Numbered from the stretch's first letter, positions 16,603 to 24,540 are shown. The stretch: DNA of 58,298 nt from Acholeplasmatales bacterium (GCA_017542485.1 JAFXXC010000008.1:1-58298), one strand, 5' to 3'. Program-made: numbers and translations. Notes: generated by a model from the letters alone, not told the origin.

Positions 16603-17455
16603 CTAACATTTCCTCTATATACTTTCCTTTTCCAGCATATTCACGTAATGCAATTTTAACTTTATTTTTTCCAACTTCACTTTCTTTTAATCTATAATTT
16701 CGATAATCATTCTTCTCGCTAGAGCAATAATAAAATCTTCCCTTCATAACTAACTTATTATTAATAACTTCATCATTTAAAAACACATATTGTCTTCCTA
16801 ATCTATTCGCATCAAGTGCATTTAAGCACTGTAAATCTGTTATCTTACCAGAAATAAAATCATCTAATGTAGTATACATTTGATTATCAGCTATTGGTGC
16901 AATAACAACATCATATTTTTTCAAATCCTCAACTAACTTAGTGATATAATTAGAACTCTTATATTCGTTTAATCTACCTCTAAAATAAGCAATTAATAAC
17001 ATCCATTCTTTAGAAACATTAAATTCCTTTATTCTAACATCTTTCATATCAAAATCGAAAACATAAACTGATGATTTTTCGTATCCGTTAACAAAACTAG
17101 CTGATTGATTAAAAGTTTCACCAAGATAAAACCCCTTACCAAAATCCTTATAAGAATCACTATATTCAATAGATGGATTCCCAATTAACTCATTTTTTGA
17201 TCCATGAAATAAAATAATATGATTATTTAAAATATCAGACTTATACATTTCTTCTTTAATTCTATTCAAATAGATACCTTTTTCATAAAAAATATTATAC
17301 ATTTTTTCTAAAGATTCATAGCTTGGAACAACTTCATCATTTTTCCATCTATTTAAACTCATTCTTGATATACCAACCATATTAGCAAACTCAGTATCAC
17401 TCAATCCTAATATTGTTTTAACATATTCAATATCTTTCTTATAATCAAAATACAT
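16595..17455 (-). CDS. HTH-DUF3990 protein: XRE-like DNA-binding domain fused to ADP-ribosyltransferase-like toxin domain
   Basis: 286 residues. Residues about 8-55 form a helix-turn-helix (SDTEFANMVGISRMSLNRWK). Residues about 79-220 match DUF3990, an ART-fold family, with FHGS (His84), DFGKGFYLG (104-112) and a following NQSASF block. The protein therefore combines operator binding with a probable NAD-dependent toxin. Its promoter (TTGAAA 17505-17500, 17-base spacer, TACAAT 17482-17477) is covered by the palindrome TGTAACACGTGTTACA, and a half-site abuts the ATG, which predicts autorepression. Neighbours are unrelated housekeeping genes, so it looks like an inserted module. Confidence 0.7.
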   Translation of the reverse strand: MYFDYKKDIEYVKTILGLSDTEFANMVGISRMSLNRWKNDEVVPSYESLEKMYNIFYEKGIYLNRIKEEMYKSDILNNHIILFHGSKNELIGNPSIEYSDSYKDFGKGFYLGETFNQSASFVNGYEKSSVYVFDFDMKDVRIKEFNVSKEWMLLIAYFRGRLNEYKSSNYITKLVEDLKKYDVVIAPIADNQMYTTLDDFISGKITDLQCLNALDANRLGRQYVFLNDEVINNKLVMKGRFYYCSSEKNDYRNYRLKESEVGKNKVKIALREYAGKGKYIEEMLDE

Positions 17456-17505
17456 TGTAACACCGCCAGTAATTAAATTGTAACACGTGTTACACTCTAT
17501 TTCAA
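17456..17505 (-). promoter_or_regulatory. Promoter and operators of the HTH-DUF3990 module (upstream repeat copy)
   Basis: -35 TTGAAA (17505-17500), 17-base spacer and -10 TACAAT (17482-17477) on the minus strand. The palindrome at 17479-17494 spans spacer and -10; a second TGTAACAC half-site at 17456-17463 lies 23 bases further down next to the ATG. Bases 17479-17502 are repeated identically at 16123-16146. Confidence 0.8.
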
Positions 17506-17516
17506 TATTACAAATT

Positions 17517-17537
17517 AAAAAAGAGCCTAAGCTCTTT
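17517..17537 (-). terminator. Terminator of the M29 aminopeptidase gene
   Basis: Stem AAAGAGC/GCTCTTT (17520-17526 and 17531-17537), 4-base loop, T run on the minus strand. Confidence 0.8.
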
Positions 17538-17542
17538 CCTAA

Positions 17543-18772
17543 CTATATAGCATATACACCATCTTTAAATATATCTACTACTTTTCCATCATATGTTTCT
17601 GCAACAATACTTAAGTCACTTGATCCAATCATAAAATCAACATGAATAATAGACTTATTTAAATCAACACTTTTAATTTCTTCCTCACTCTTATTTTGGA
17701 AATCTCTTATACATTCATTAAATGCTTCACCTAATGCTAAATGACAACATGCATTCTCATCATATAATGTTGAATAAAATAATATTCCAGTCTTATTAAT
17801 TGGTGAATCAAATGGCACAAACGCAACCTCACCTAAACGTGACGCACCTTCATCAAGTGATATTAGTTTTTCTAATATTGCTTTTTCATTTTCTTTATTA
17901 GAAATAACCTCAATTATCTTACCATCTTTAAATCTAAAACCAAAATCACTTACTACATTACCCATAACTGAAAGTGGCTTAGTAGCGTAAACTACACCAT
18001 TAGCTGAATACTTATTTGGTGATGTAAAGCATTCCTCAGTAGGCATATTTGGATTATATATTATTCCAGATAGAGTTTCCTCATCACCAGCCCCAAACAT
18101 AACCTCACGAGGTAATTCAATACTAAAATCAGTACCATTACTTGACTTATATGTTAATTTCTTAATACCTAAATCATTTAATTTTTGTTTCTTTTCCCTT
18201 AAGAATTTATTATGTAATTCCCAATTCTTAACGGCATCTCCATTTAATCTTGTTACCTCTAAAATTGCATCCCACAACTTATCTACAGCTTTCTTATCAC
18301 TTAAATCAGGAAATACCTTCTTAGCCCATGCAACACCTGGAATACCAATAATGCACCACTGATATTTATTATCCATTTGATCTCTATATTTCTTAATAAT
18401 AGGACCTCTCTTAGCACGAACCTCTCCTATTTTATCCTGATCAATTCCTGCTAAAACATCAGGATCAGATGAATCAATATAAATTCTTACAGGTAAAGTT
18501 TCTACCTCATATTTAAGCTTTTCTTCTTGCCAACCTAATACCTTACCTAATACTTCTACATCTTCATATTTATATTTTAATTTATCAAATTCATCACTAA
18601 CCCATTCAACTCTAACATTTCTAGCTTTAGCCTTATATGCTTCCTCAACTAAATATTTAACAAAATAATTATCATTAACATTAGCAGTAATAATAACATC
18701 TTGTCCCTTTTGAACATTCGCACCTATTCTTATAACAACTTTAGCATAATTTCTTAAAATACTCTTTTTCAT
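17543..18772 (-). CDS. Aminopeptidase, M29 family (AmpS/PepS/aminopeptidase T type)
   Basis: Cytoplasmic metallo-aminopeptidase. 409 residues, usual length. Visible metal and catalytic blocks: MPTEECFTSP with Glu, RLGEVAFVP with Glu, NACCHLALGEAF with His, and HVDFMIGSSDL with His and Asp, in the order of the family. The Ile-rich N-terminus (RNYAKVVIRIGANVQKGQDV) is also typical. Start overlaps the end of the Xaa-Pro peptidase gene by 4 bases (ATGA type), giving a peptide-degradation pair. Exact specificity is unknown. Confidence 0.92.
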   Translation of the reverse strand: MKKSILRNYAKVVIRIGANVQKGQDVIITANVNDNYFVKYLVEEAYKAKARNVRVEWVSDEFDKLKYKYEDVEVLGKVLGWQEEKLKYEVETLPVRIYIDSSDPDVLAGIDQDKIGEVRAKRGPIIKKYRDQMDNKYQWCIIGIPGVAWAKKVFPDLSDKKAVDKLWDAILEVTRLNGDAVKNWELHNKFLREKKQKLNDLGIKKLTYKSSNGTDFSIELPREVMFGAGDEETLSGIIYNPNMPTEECFTSPNKYSANGVVYATKPLSVMGNVVSDFGFRFKDGKIIEVISNKENEKAILEKLISLDEGASRLGEVAFVPFDSPINKTGILFYSTLYDENACCHLALGEAFNECIRDFQNKSEEEIKSVDLNKSIIHVDFMIGSSDLSIVAETYDGKVVDIFKDGVYAI

Positions 18773-20007
18773 TTTCTATTACCCAAATATCTTTCTATAT
18801 CTTCTACTTCTTTAATAATTTGTGGAGATAACCACTCAGCACCATTTTCAGTAATTAAAATATCATCTTCTATTCTAATACCTATATTCTCTTCCTCTAT
18901 ATATAATCCTGGTTCATTAGAAATAACACAACCAGGCTTTAGTGGACCATAATCGCATAAATCATGACAATCAATACCAATATGATGTGATACACCATGA
19001 TAATAATATTTTAAAACCTCTTCTCTAGTACCATTTTTAATTAATCCAATTTCTTTTAATTTCTTTTGATAATATTCAATTAATATATTATTTAACATTT
19101 TAGTAGTCATACCAGGTTTAGCACTCTTAAATACCAATTTTTGTCCTTCTAAAACAATATTGTATATTTGTTTTTGTCTTTCTGTAAACTTACCACTAAT
19201 AGGGAAAGTTCTTGAAATATCACTACAATATAAATTTAAGCTACATCCCAAATCAAATAATATTAAATCTCCGCATTTAGCATAACTATTATTATCACTA
19301 TAATGTAGACAACATGAATTTTTACCACTCGCTGCGATAGTAGGGAATGCATATCCTGTCGCGCCATTATATTTAATAGCCTGATCAAAATATGATTCTA
19401 TTTGATATTCATATCCCTCACCTAAATGATCTAATATATTTAAAATACCCTTATTAGTTATTTCAATAGCTTTCTTCATTTCTTCAATTTCAAGCTTATC
19501 CTTACAAGTTCTTGCAATCTCAAATAATCTTCTACCATTCTTAACATTAATATAAGGTACTCTTTCTTTTAAAGACTTAATAAAAAATTCATCTTCACCA
19601 ATACCCTTATTAATATTCTTAGGATCAATATCAAAATAAATATTATTAATCATATATAATAATCTATATAAAGTCTCTTCAAAAGAATCTAAATACTTAA
19701 CATCCCTAATACCAGATATCTCTCTAATCTCATCAATAGACTTTGGAGCTCCTACCCATTTTGCCTTTAATTCATCATATGGATTAATAAAAATAGTCTC
19801 AAAGCACTTATTGTTTTCTTTTACTAATAAAACAATATTTTCATATTCGAATACACCACTTAAATAATAATAATTTCTATTAACCTCATATTTATCATTT
19901 CTAGTAGATTCTTCCTCTAATCTTCTTGAAAACACTACTAAAATAGAATTATCATCCATTAAATTAAATATCTTTTTTCTATTCTTACAAAATAATTCTC
20001 TATCCAT
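18769..20007 (-). CDS. pepP: Xaa-Pro aminopeptidase (M24B, PepP-like)
   Basis: Removes N-terminal residues linked to proline. 412 residues from ATG 20007 (SD AGGTGA; an upstream in-frame ATG at 20040 lies in the preceding gene). N-terminal AMP_N domain (about 1-150), then the pita-bread fold with metal ligands in FDLGCSLNLYCSDISRTFP (two Asp), GVSHHIGIDCHD (His), SNEPGLYIE (Glu) and IRIEDDIL (Glu). All five ligands are visible. It is sandwiched between the RlmI-like gene, nearly overlapping, and the M29 aminopeptidase. Confidence 0.92.
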   Translation of the reverse strand: MDRELFCKNRKKIFNLMDDNSILVVFSRRLEEESTRNDKYEVNRNYYYLSGVFEYENIVLLVKENNKCFETIFINPYDELKAKWVGAPKSIDEIREISGIRDVKYLDSFEETLYRLLYMINNIYFDIDPKNINKGIGEDEFFIKSLKERVPYINVKNGRRLFEIARTCKDKLEIEEMKKAIEITNKGILNILDHLGEGYEYQIESYFDQAIKYNGATGYAFPTIAASGKNSCCLHYSDNNSYAKCGDLILFDLGCSLNLYCSDISRTFPISGKFTERQKQIYNIVLEGQKLVFKSAKPGMTTKMLNNILIEYYQKKLKEIGLIKNGTREEVLKYYYHGVSHHIGIDCHDLCDYGPLKPGCVISNEPGLYIEEENIGIRIEDDILITENGAEWLSPQIIKEVEDIERYLGNRK

Positions 20008-20015
20008 ACTATCAC

Positions 20016-21179
20016 CTATAATACTCTTAAAATAATACATTTCAAATATAATTGCTCATCACTATTTAATAATGCAGGATGATCAGGTGCCTGTACTCTA
20101 AAATCCAAAAATTGTACCTTCCTTTTAGCATCCAAAGATGCTTCCTTAACCATTTGCATAAATAAATCAGGTGTCATATGTTGACTACAACTAAAAGTAA
20201 GTAAATATCCACCAGACTTAATTATCTTCATTGCCTGCATATTTATTTCTTTATAACCTCTATATGCCTTTTTTAAAGAATCCTTATTCTTACTAAACGC
20301 AGGAGGATCAAGAATTATAACCGAATATTTGTTCATATTTTCTATAGCGTGAAGGTAATCAAAAACATCAGTACATATTGCATTTAACTGACTATATCCA
20401 TTCATCTTGGCATTATTCATAATTTCATTACATGCACGCTCTGATATATCACATGCATCTACATGCTTTGCACCATATTTACAAGCATGTAATGCAAAAC
20501 CACCAACATTACTAAAAGCATCCAATACTACTTGATCCTTAGCATATAATCTTAATATATCTCTATTTAATTTCTGATCTAAAAAATAACCAGTCTTTTG
20601 TCCATTTTCTATATCTACAATAAACCTAATACCATCTTCTTCAATCTCTACTCTTGGATCAAATTTTCCATACAAGAATCCCTTAACCTGTTCTAAACCC
20701 TCTTTTTCTCTTGTAGGCATATCACTTCTTTCATATATTCCCTTACAATGAGTTTCACTAACAAGTATATCAACAATATCATTTTTTATCATATCCATTC
20801 CTAAAGACATAAACTGTACTGATAAATAATCACCATATTTATCTACAACAAGTCCAGGTAAAAAATCAGCCTCACTAAATATAAGTCTTGTTGCACTCCA
20901 TCCTAAATTTGTTCTATGACTAATTGCATATTTTATTCTTTTTCTAAAGAATTCCTTATCAATAACATCATTTATATCTAATGATAATATTCTTACCATT
21001 ATTTTTGAATTAGTATTTAAAAAACCATACGCAACAAACTTATGATCAAATGTATATACACTACATACCTTACCATTTTCAATATTACCCTCAAAGTTAA
21101 TAATTTCGTTATTAAAAACCCATGGATAACCCTTTAAGATATTATCTTCTTCACCTTTATTCAAAATAACCTTTAACAT
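20016..21179 (-). CDS. rlmI: Class I rRNA methyltransferase, RlmI/RlmK-like (23S rRNA cytosine C5)
   Basis: 387 residues from ATG 21179 (SD AGGTGA). N-terminal PUA-like domain (about 1-75), then an EEHEE-like middle segment and a Rossmann SAM domain with GYFLDQKLNR, DAFSNVGGFALHACKYGA (motif I, about 212-229) and ILDPPAFSKNK (motif IV). This matches the YccW/RlmI family, which methylates 23S rRNA C1962 in E. coli. The precise target here is inferred. It is the first gene of the run with the two aminopeptidases. Confidence 0.85.
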   Translation of the reverse strand: MLKVILNKGEEDNILKGYPWVFNNEIINFEGNIENGKVCSVYTFDHKFVAYGFLNTNSKIMVRILSLDINDVIDKEFFRKRIKYAISHRTNLGWSATRLIFSEADFLPGLVVDKYGDYLSVQFMSLGMDMIKNDIVDILVSETHCKGIYERSDMPTREKEGLEQVKGFLYGKFDPRVEIEEDGIRFIVDIENGQKTGYFLDQKLNRDILRLYAKDQVVLDAFSNVGGFALHACKYGAKHVDACDISERACNEIMNNAKMNGYSQLNAICTDVFDYLHAIENMNKYSVIILDPPAFSKNKDSLKKAYRGYKEINMQAMKIIKSGGYLLTFSCSQHMTPDLFMQMVKEASLDAKRKVQFLDFRVQAPDHPALLNSDEQLYLKCIILRVL

Positions 21180-21208
21180 ACAATCACCTACATTAACTAA
21201 CCACAATA

Positions 21209-21234
21209 AATGGTGCTACCCATTTAGCACCATT
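21209..21234 (-). terminator. Stem-loop after the DUF3320-like gene
   Basis: Perfect 10-bp stem AATGGTGCTA/TAGCACCATT (21209-21218 and 21225-21234). On the minus strand the T tract is short (TTTATTG), so termination may be incomplete and read into the RlmI-like gene. Confidence 0.55.
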
Positions 21235-21262
21235 ACTTAAAACTTATTATACTAAATAATTA

Positions 21263-21748
21263 TTATCTCTTACTCTCAATATAACTTAAATAATCTCTAG
21301 CCTTTTGAGTTAATACCTCAAGATTAAAATACTTTAATAATTCTCTATATAATTCTTCACCACATAAATCATATTCTCTTGCTAAATTAACAAACTCTTG
21401 ATATGGAATATCATATATTAATCTATCAGAATTAATTCTTAAATAATCAACCTTAAATTCACCACTCTTAGGCCATATTACTATATCAAATATATCCTCA
21501 TAGTAATTAAAACCTAATTTATTAACTCTATCAATAATAATATCTAAAGCCTTGCCACTTATCTTCTTTACATCAAAAGCTTCTCTTAACCTAGCCTTTA
21601 ATGTATTTAAAGTAATAGGTGCCTCAGTATTAATGATATTCGCTAAATTCTTATCAAGTGATGACATAGTCAATGGATCACCACTATACATATTATCTAA
21701 TGTAATATGTATTAAATTATTACATCTCTCATAATTAATAGTTTTCAT
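21263..21748 (-). CDS. Small DUF3320-like protein
   Basis: 161 residues, soluble. The middle part (LREAFDVKKISGKALDIIID, about 48-67) resembles DUF3320, a domain usually found at the C-terminus of large DUF4011/helicase-type proteins, where EAPI-like and alpha-helical segments recur; here NTEAPITLNTLKARL precedes it. A stand-alone copy is unusual. SD AAAGGAG is well placed. Role unknown. It lies beside the decayed insertion region, which may have displaced original neighbours. Confidence 0.55.
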   Translation of the reverse strand: MKTINYERCNNLIHITLDNMYSGDPLTMSSLDKNLANIINTEAPITLNTLKARLREAFDVKKISGKALDIIIDRVNKLGFNYYEDIFDIVIWPKSGEFKVDYLRINSDRLIYDIPYQEFVNLAREYDLCGEELYRELLKYFNLEVLTQKARDYLSYIESKR

Positions 21749-21889
21749 AGTTAGTCTCCTTTATTCTAGTTTATCATATTAACAATAAATAATCACTTAT
21801 TTTCCCACAATTTTAAAATAATCATACGTTATTTATCACCTATACTATAACTGTCTTAAAAAAATAAGATAGAAAGGAGCCAACCCTAA

Positions 21890-21960
21890 AAATAAGGTCT
21901 ATCATATTAATCTTTTCTCCCAAATGTAAACACTTTAAAATATATTATTAGACCTTATTA
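21890..21960. repeat. Widely spaced inverted repeat in the IS-adjacent gap
   Basis: AATAAGGTCTA and its complement TAGACCTTATT lie about 45 bases apart (about 21893-21903 and 21950-21960). A TTTTT run follows on the minus strand. It may be a terminator with a large loop or the trace of an inserted element. No gene is seen from 21749 to 21934. Confidence 0.35.
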
Positions 21961-22192
21961 AAAAGAGACTTCCAGTACCTTTTGTATTGAAAGTCTCTTT
22001 TTTTATTTCTAAATATGTATATCCACAATCCTTAAAAAATTTTGCAAGTAAAAATTCTTCTACCTCTTCAGTAGAATAATCATAAGCTATGCCTACTATT
22101 ATTTGGTTTTTACGTGCTATAACAGTCTTCTGTAGCATAATAATTTGTCTTCTACTTAAACCTGTTATTTTCTATAGTGTTTTTTCGTTCAT
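21935..22192 (-). pseudogene. MerR-like HTH protein interrupted by an in-frame TAG
   Basis: From ATG 22192 the frame reads six codons, a TAG (22174-22172), then 78 more codons. After the TAG the translation ITGLSRRQIIMLQK and, later, YDYSTEEVEEFLLAKFFKDCGY, then EIKK follows the MerR helix-turn-helix and wing pattern. An internal ATG (22138) without SD would give only the second half of the DNA-binding domain. The last 20 or so codons run through a terminator hairpin, so the effector domain is missing. It appears to be a decayed regulator or excisionase. Confidence 0.55.
21960..22004. terminator. Strong bidirectional terminator hairpin
   Basis: 19-base arms (21960-21978 and 21984-22002), one mismatch plus one G.U pair, 5-base loop, A run before and seven T's after on the + strand. 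It lies inside the 3' part of the MerR-like pseudogene. Confidence 0.75.
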
Positions 22193-22209
22193 AAGTCTTC
22201 TCTAATTTG

Positions 22210-22252
22210 ATACTAAACTTGTTCGCTACGAACAGGCAATACCAAATATTAT
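22210..22252 (-). other. Structured segment: nested hairpin
   Basis: A perfect TGTTCG-CTA-CGAACA hairpin is enclosed by outer arms TTTGATACT/AATACCAAA that pair with G.U wobbles, so a long bulged stem can form. It lies just outside the inverted repeat at 22261-22287, possibly flanking target DNA or part of a transposon RNA. Function unknown. Confidence 0.35.
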
Positions 22253-22260
22253 CTCCGTTC

Positions 22261-22287
22261 TTCAAAACCTACAAAACTATATAATAG
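22261..22287 (-). repeat. Right-end inverted copy of the IS607-element 20-bp repeat
   Basis: On the minus strand TTATATAGTTTTGTAGGTTTT, the inverted, slightly diverged counterpart (one indel, one mismatch) of the two identical copies at 23710-23729 and 24428-24447. Together they could define the element's ends, with RE here and LE at about 24447. Confidence 0.6.
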
Positions 22288-22420
22288 TAAGACTAATATA
22301 TCGTTTTTGTTTGATTTCTCATTCATCGAGCCCTAAAAATTTGTATTTTTAGTTGGTATTAACTCTCCTGAGACGTTAATTTCGCACGAACGTATGCGTA
22401 TTGTTAATATGCCTTAGTTA
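22262..22420 (-). ncRNA. Candidate omegaRNA (reRNA) scaffold at the tnpB 3' end
   Basis: The about 150 bases after the tnpB stop, up to the right-end repeat, hold three hairpins: CGCA/TGCG (22383-22398), ATTAAC/GTTAAT (22358-22380) and CTAAAAAT/ATTTTTAG (22333-22352). TnpB guide RNAs are made from exactly this part of IS605/IS607 elements. The boundary with the guide is not determined. Confidence 0.4.
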
Positions 22421-23651
22421 TTTGCTAGGGCATATTTTTTTATGTTTATTGCTGCGTTATAATCTCTATCTATTTTAAGTCCACAATTAGGACATATAAA
22501 CACTCTATCACTTAATTTTAAATCATTCTTTTTATATCCACATTTATTACATGTTTTACTAGATGGATAATACCTATCTACTTTTCTTACTACTATTCCA
22601 TAATTATTACATCTATTTTCTAGTGTTCTTAATAATTTAGAGAATGGATTATGCTGTAATCCTTTACGAACATATTTATTGTCCTTATTCTCTTTCATTC
22701 CTTTAACATCTAAATCTTCAATAATAATCTCTTTTGGTTTTTTATTCTTTAGAGATATTATTACATAATCTATATATGATTCCTCTAAATATCTTATCCT
22801 TCTAGTATATTTATTCTTTAGCTTTCTTTGCTTAATATAATTTTTTGATTCTTTAAGTGATTTCTTTAATTCTTTAGCTTTAAGATATTTTCTTGATAGC
22901 TTTCTTGATTCTCTTTTTCTTTCTTAACTGCCTTTTTATATTCTTTTTTCACTGTTACAGCCTTATATACATCATTATCACTTGTAACTATGGCTTTAAT
23001 ATTTATATCTATTCCTATGATAGAATCAGTGGTTTCTATTTTCTTTTTAGGTGCGTATTCATCATCTACACCAACAACTATATAAAATCTGTCTCCCTCT
23101 AAAACTATTCTTGGATTATAATATGGCACATTTATAGGTATCCTATTACATTCTGCCATATTGACCCAATTCATTACCTGTCTATTTCTCTTTTGATTAT
23201 TTGCTATCTTTTCTAGTCTTACTTTTTTATCACTAAATTCTATCTTATATGGATCTACATAAAATGATTTCTTGTACGATTTATATGTTTTTCTAACTGG
23301 ATATTTAGCTAATTTCTTTAAGAATCTAACAAATGAATTATATGTATCCTTTATTTCTTGCTTCAAGGCATCATTTGAAACATCATAAAATAGTGTATCT
23401 AAATGATTATTAATTATTTCTTTTTTAGTTAATCCCTTTCTTTTTTCTATTATCTCATTATCCTTTATACTCTTTTGTGCTGTAAACCATTTTCTAACAT
23501 CACCACATTTAGGTAATCCTAGCTTATTTTTCATATAATAATCTAAATAATCATAGATTATATTATTACATTCAATACATTTATTAAGTGTTCTACGTAT
23601 TTTTGTTTGTTGCTTATTATTTGGATGTATCATTACTTTATATGTATACAT
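22414..23651 (-). pseudogene. tnpB: IS607-type TnpB, broken by a single-base frameshift
   Basis: About 412 codons. Part 1 starts at ATG 23651 (MYTYKVMIHPNNKQQ) and holds the N-terminal domain and RuvC-I IGIDINIKAIV. It goes out of frame in an A5 run near 22914-22918. In the other frame the protein continues through RKLSRKYLKAKELKK, RuvC-II IIIEDLDVKGM, the zinc finger CNKCG...CPNCG and RuvC-III DRDYNAAINI to a stop at 22414. One added A would restore a complete protein with all catalytic residues, so the lesion is recent or a sequence error. SD and start lie in an inverted-repeat arm. Confidence 0.85.
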
Positions 23652-23701
23652 AAAATCACTCATTTCTATACTTATATTATAGCACAAAATGAGTGATTTT
23701 A
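23651..23701 (-). promoter_or_regulatory. 15-bp inverted repeat enclosing a -10 box in front of tnpB
   Basis: Arms 23651-23665 and 23687-23701 are perfectly complementary (15 bp, 21-base loop). The loop holds TATAAT on the minus strand (23681-23676). The downstream arm carries the only SD-like sequence (GAGTGA) and the A of the start codon. Readthrough transcripts from tnpA would fold and hide the SD; a transcript starting in the loop would not. Confidence 0.6.
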
Positions 23702-23709
23702 CAATTTAT

Positions 23710-23729
23710 TTATATAGTTTTATGGTTTT
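23710..23729 (+). repeat. Internal copy of the IS607-element 20-bp repeat
   Basis: TTATATAGTTTTATGGTTTT, identical over 20 bases to 24428-24447 and in the same orientation. It lies between tnpA and tnpB just upstream of the tnpB hairpin, so tnpB alone is also bounded by inverted copies (here and at 22261-22287). Confidence 0.75.
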
Positions 23730-23751
23730 GAGAAAATTTTGATTATTTCTT

Positions 23752-24372
23752 CTAATTAGCGTACATATTTTCTATTTTTTGAGAAAATTCCTTTATAAGC
23801 TCCTTTGTCTTTCTTTTCCCTTGTATCTTACATGAAAATACGGTGACTATCTGAACTAAGTCTTCAACGAGCTCCTCATCTTGATTCTTATCGATTTTAT
23901 CTAATACCTCAATTCTTACATTATTAAGCTCAGCGAAATACTCAACTAGTTCAAATCCAAAGCGTAATAGTCTATCCTTATATAAGACAACTATTACATC
24001 TACCTCTTTTTTATTTATCTTTTCTATCAGACTTTTTAGTCCTGGTTTTGTATAATTTATACCTGAACCTATATCAGTTGTAATATCATAATCGGTATAT
24101 TTTGAATCTAAATATGCTTTTAAATTATTAATTTGCCTTTCTAAATCATCTGATTGTTTCTTACTTGATACTCTAGCATAGCCTATTACATTTAATTCCT
24201 TTTTGGTCTTTCTTTCTTGAGTATAGGCCAATATTGAATCCTCTGAATAATATCTATATCCATTTGATTTGACATATGATGGCTTTAGCTTTCCTTCCTT
24301 ATCCCAATTTCTTAATGTTTGGGCTGTGACACCAAGTATTTGTGTTACTGTTTTAGATGAATAATATTTCAT
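23752..24372 (-). CDS. tnpA: IS607-family serine recombinase/transposase TnpA
   Basis: 206 residues, apparently intact. The N-terminal MerR-like HTH (SKTVTQILGVTAQTLRNWDK, about 6-25, with GYRYYSE) is followed by the small serine-recombinase domain: catalytic Ser in YARVSSKKQ (about 67-75), GSGINYTKPGL, and VLYKDRLLRFGFEL with the conserved Arg residues. IS607 TnpA catalyses DNA strand exchange at element ends with little target specificity. SD TTAGGAG is well placed but lies in a hairpin. tnpB follows by about 100 bases. Confidence 0.92.
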   Translation of the reverse strand: MKYYSSKTVTQILGVTAQTLRNWDKEGKLKPSYVKSNGYRYYSEDSILAYTQERKTKKELNVIGYARVSSKKQSDDLERQINNLKAYLDSKYTDYDITTDIGSGINYTKPGLKSLIEKINKKEVDVIVVLYKDRLLRFGFELVEYFAELNNVRIEVLDKIDKNQDEELVEDLVQIVTVFSCKIQGKRKTKELIKEFSQKIENMYAN

Positions 24373-24380
24373 AATTAAAA

Positions 24381-24427
24381 AACTCCTAACTGTTAATATA
24401 CTAAAAGTATATCATAAATTAGAAGTT
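24381..24427 (-). promoter_or_regulatory. SD-sequestering inverted repeat in front of tnpA
   Basis: Arms AACTCCTAA (24381-24389) and TTAGAAGTT (24419-24427) pair over 9 positions with one G.U and mask the tnpA SD (AGGAG on the minus strand). An inner perfect hairpin ATATAC/GTATAT lies at 24397-24413. The layout mirrors that in front of tnpB. Confidence 0.55.
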
Positions 24428-24447
24428 TTATATAGTTTTATGGTTTT
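24428..24447 (+). repeat. Left-end copy of the IS607-element 20-bp repeat
   Basis: Identical to 23710-23729, directly abutting the tnpA hairpin. As the outermost copy it probably marks the left end of the element, inverted relative to 22261-22287. Confidence 0.7.
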
Positions 24448-24498
24448 AATTATACTGTTTCGAAACCTTTCCACTAGAGAAATTGTTTTTCGTGCGAA

Positions 24499-24529
24499 TT
24501 AAAAAAAAACAAGAATATTTCTACTCTTG
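24499..24529 (-). terminator. Second terminator downstream of serS
   Basis: Stem CAAGAATA/TACTCTTG (24510-24517 and 24522-24529) with a TTTC loop and nine T's on the minus strand (24509-24501). Confidence 0.85.
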
Positions 24530-24540
24530 GTTTATATATT

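Noticed and set aside
22199..22300. CRISPR-like repeat array near the IS607 element
   Set aside because: The repeats number three, lie about 0.7 to 1.4 kb apart, and one is inverted; they fit transposon ends, and no cas gene is present.
24487..24500. TTCGTGCGAATTAA near 24.49 kb as inverted partner of a similar sequence at 22378-22392, marking IS607 ends
   Set aside because: The core TTCG..CGAA is itself nearly palindromic, so the match is weak; the 20-bp repeats are better end candidates.
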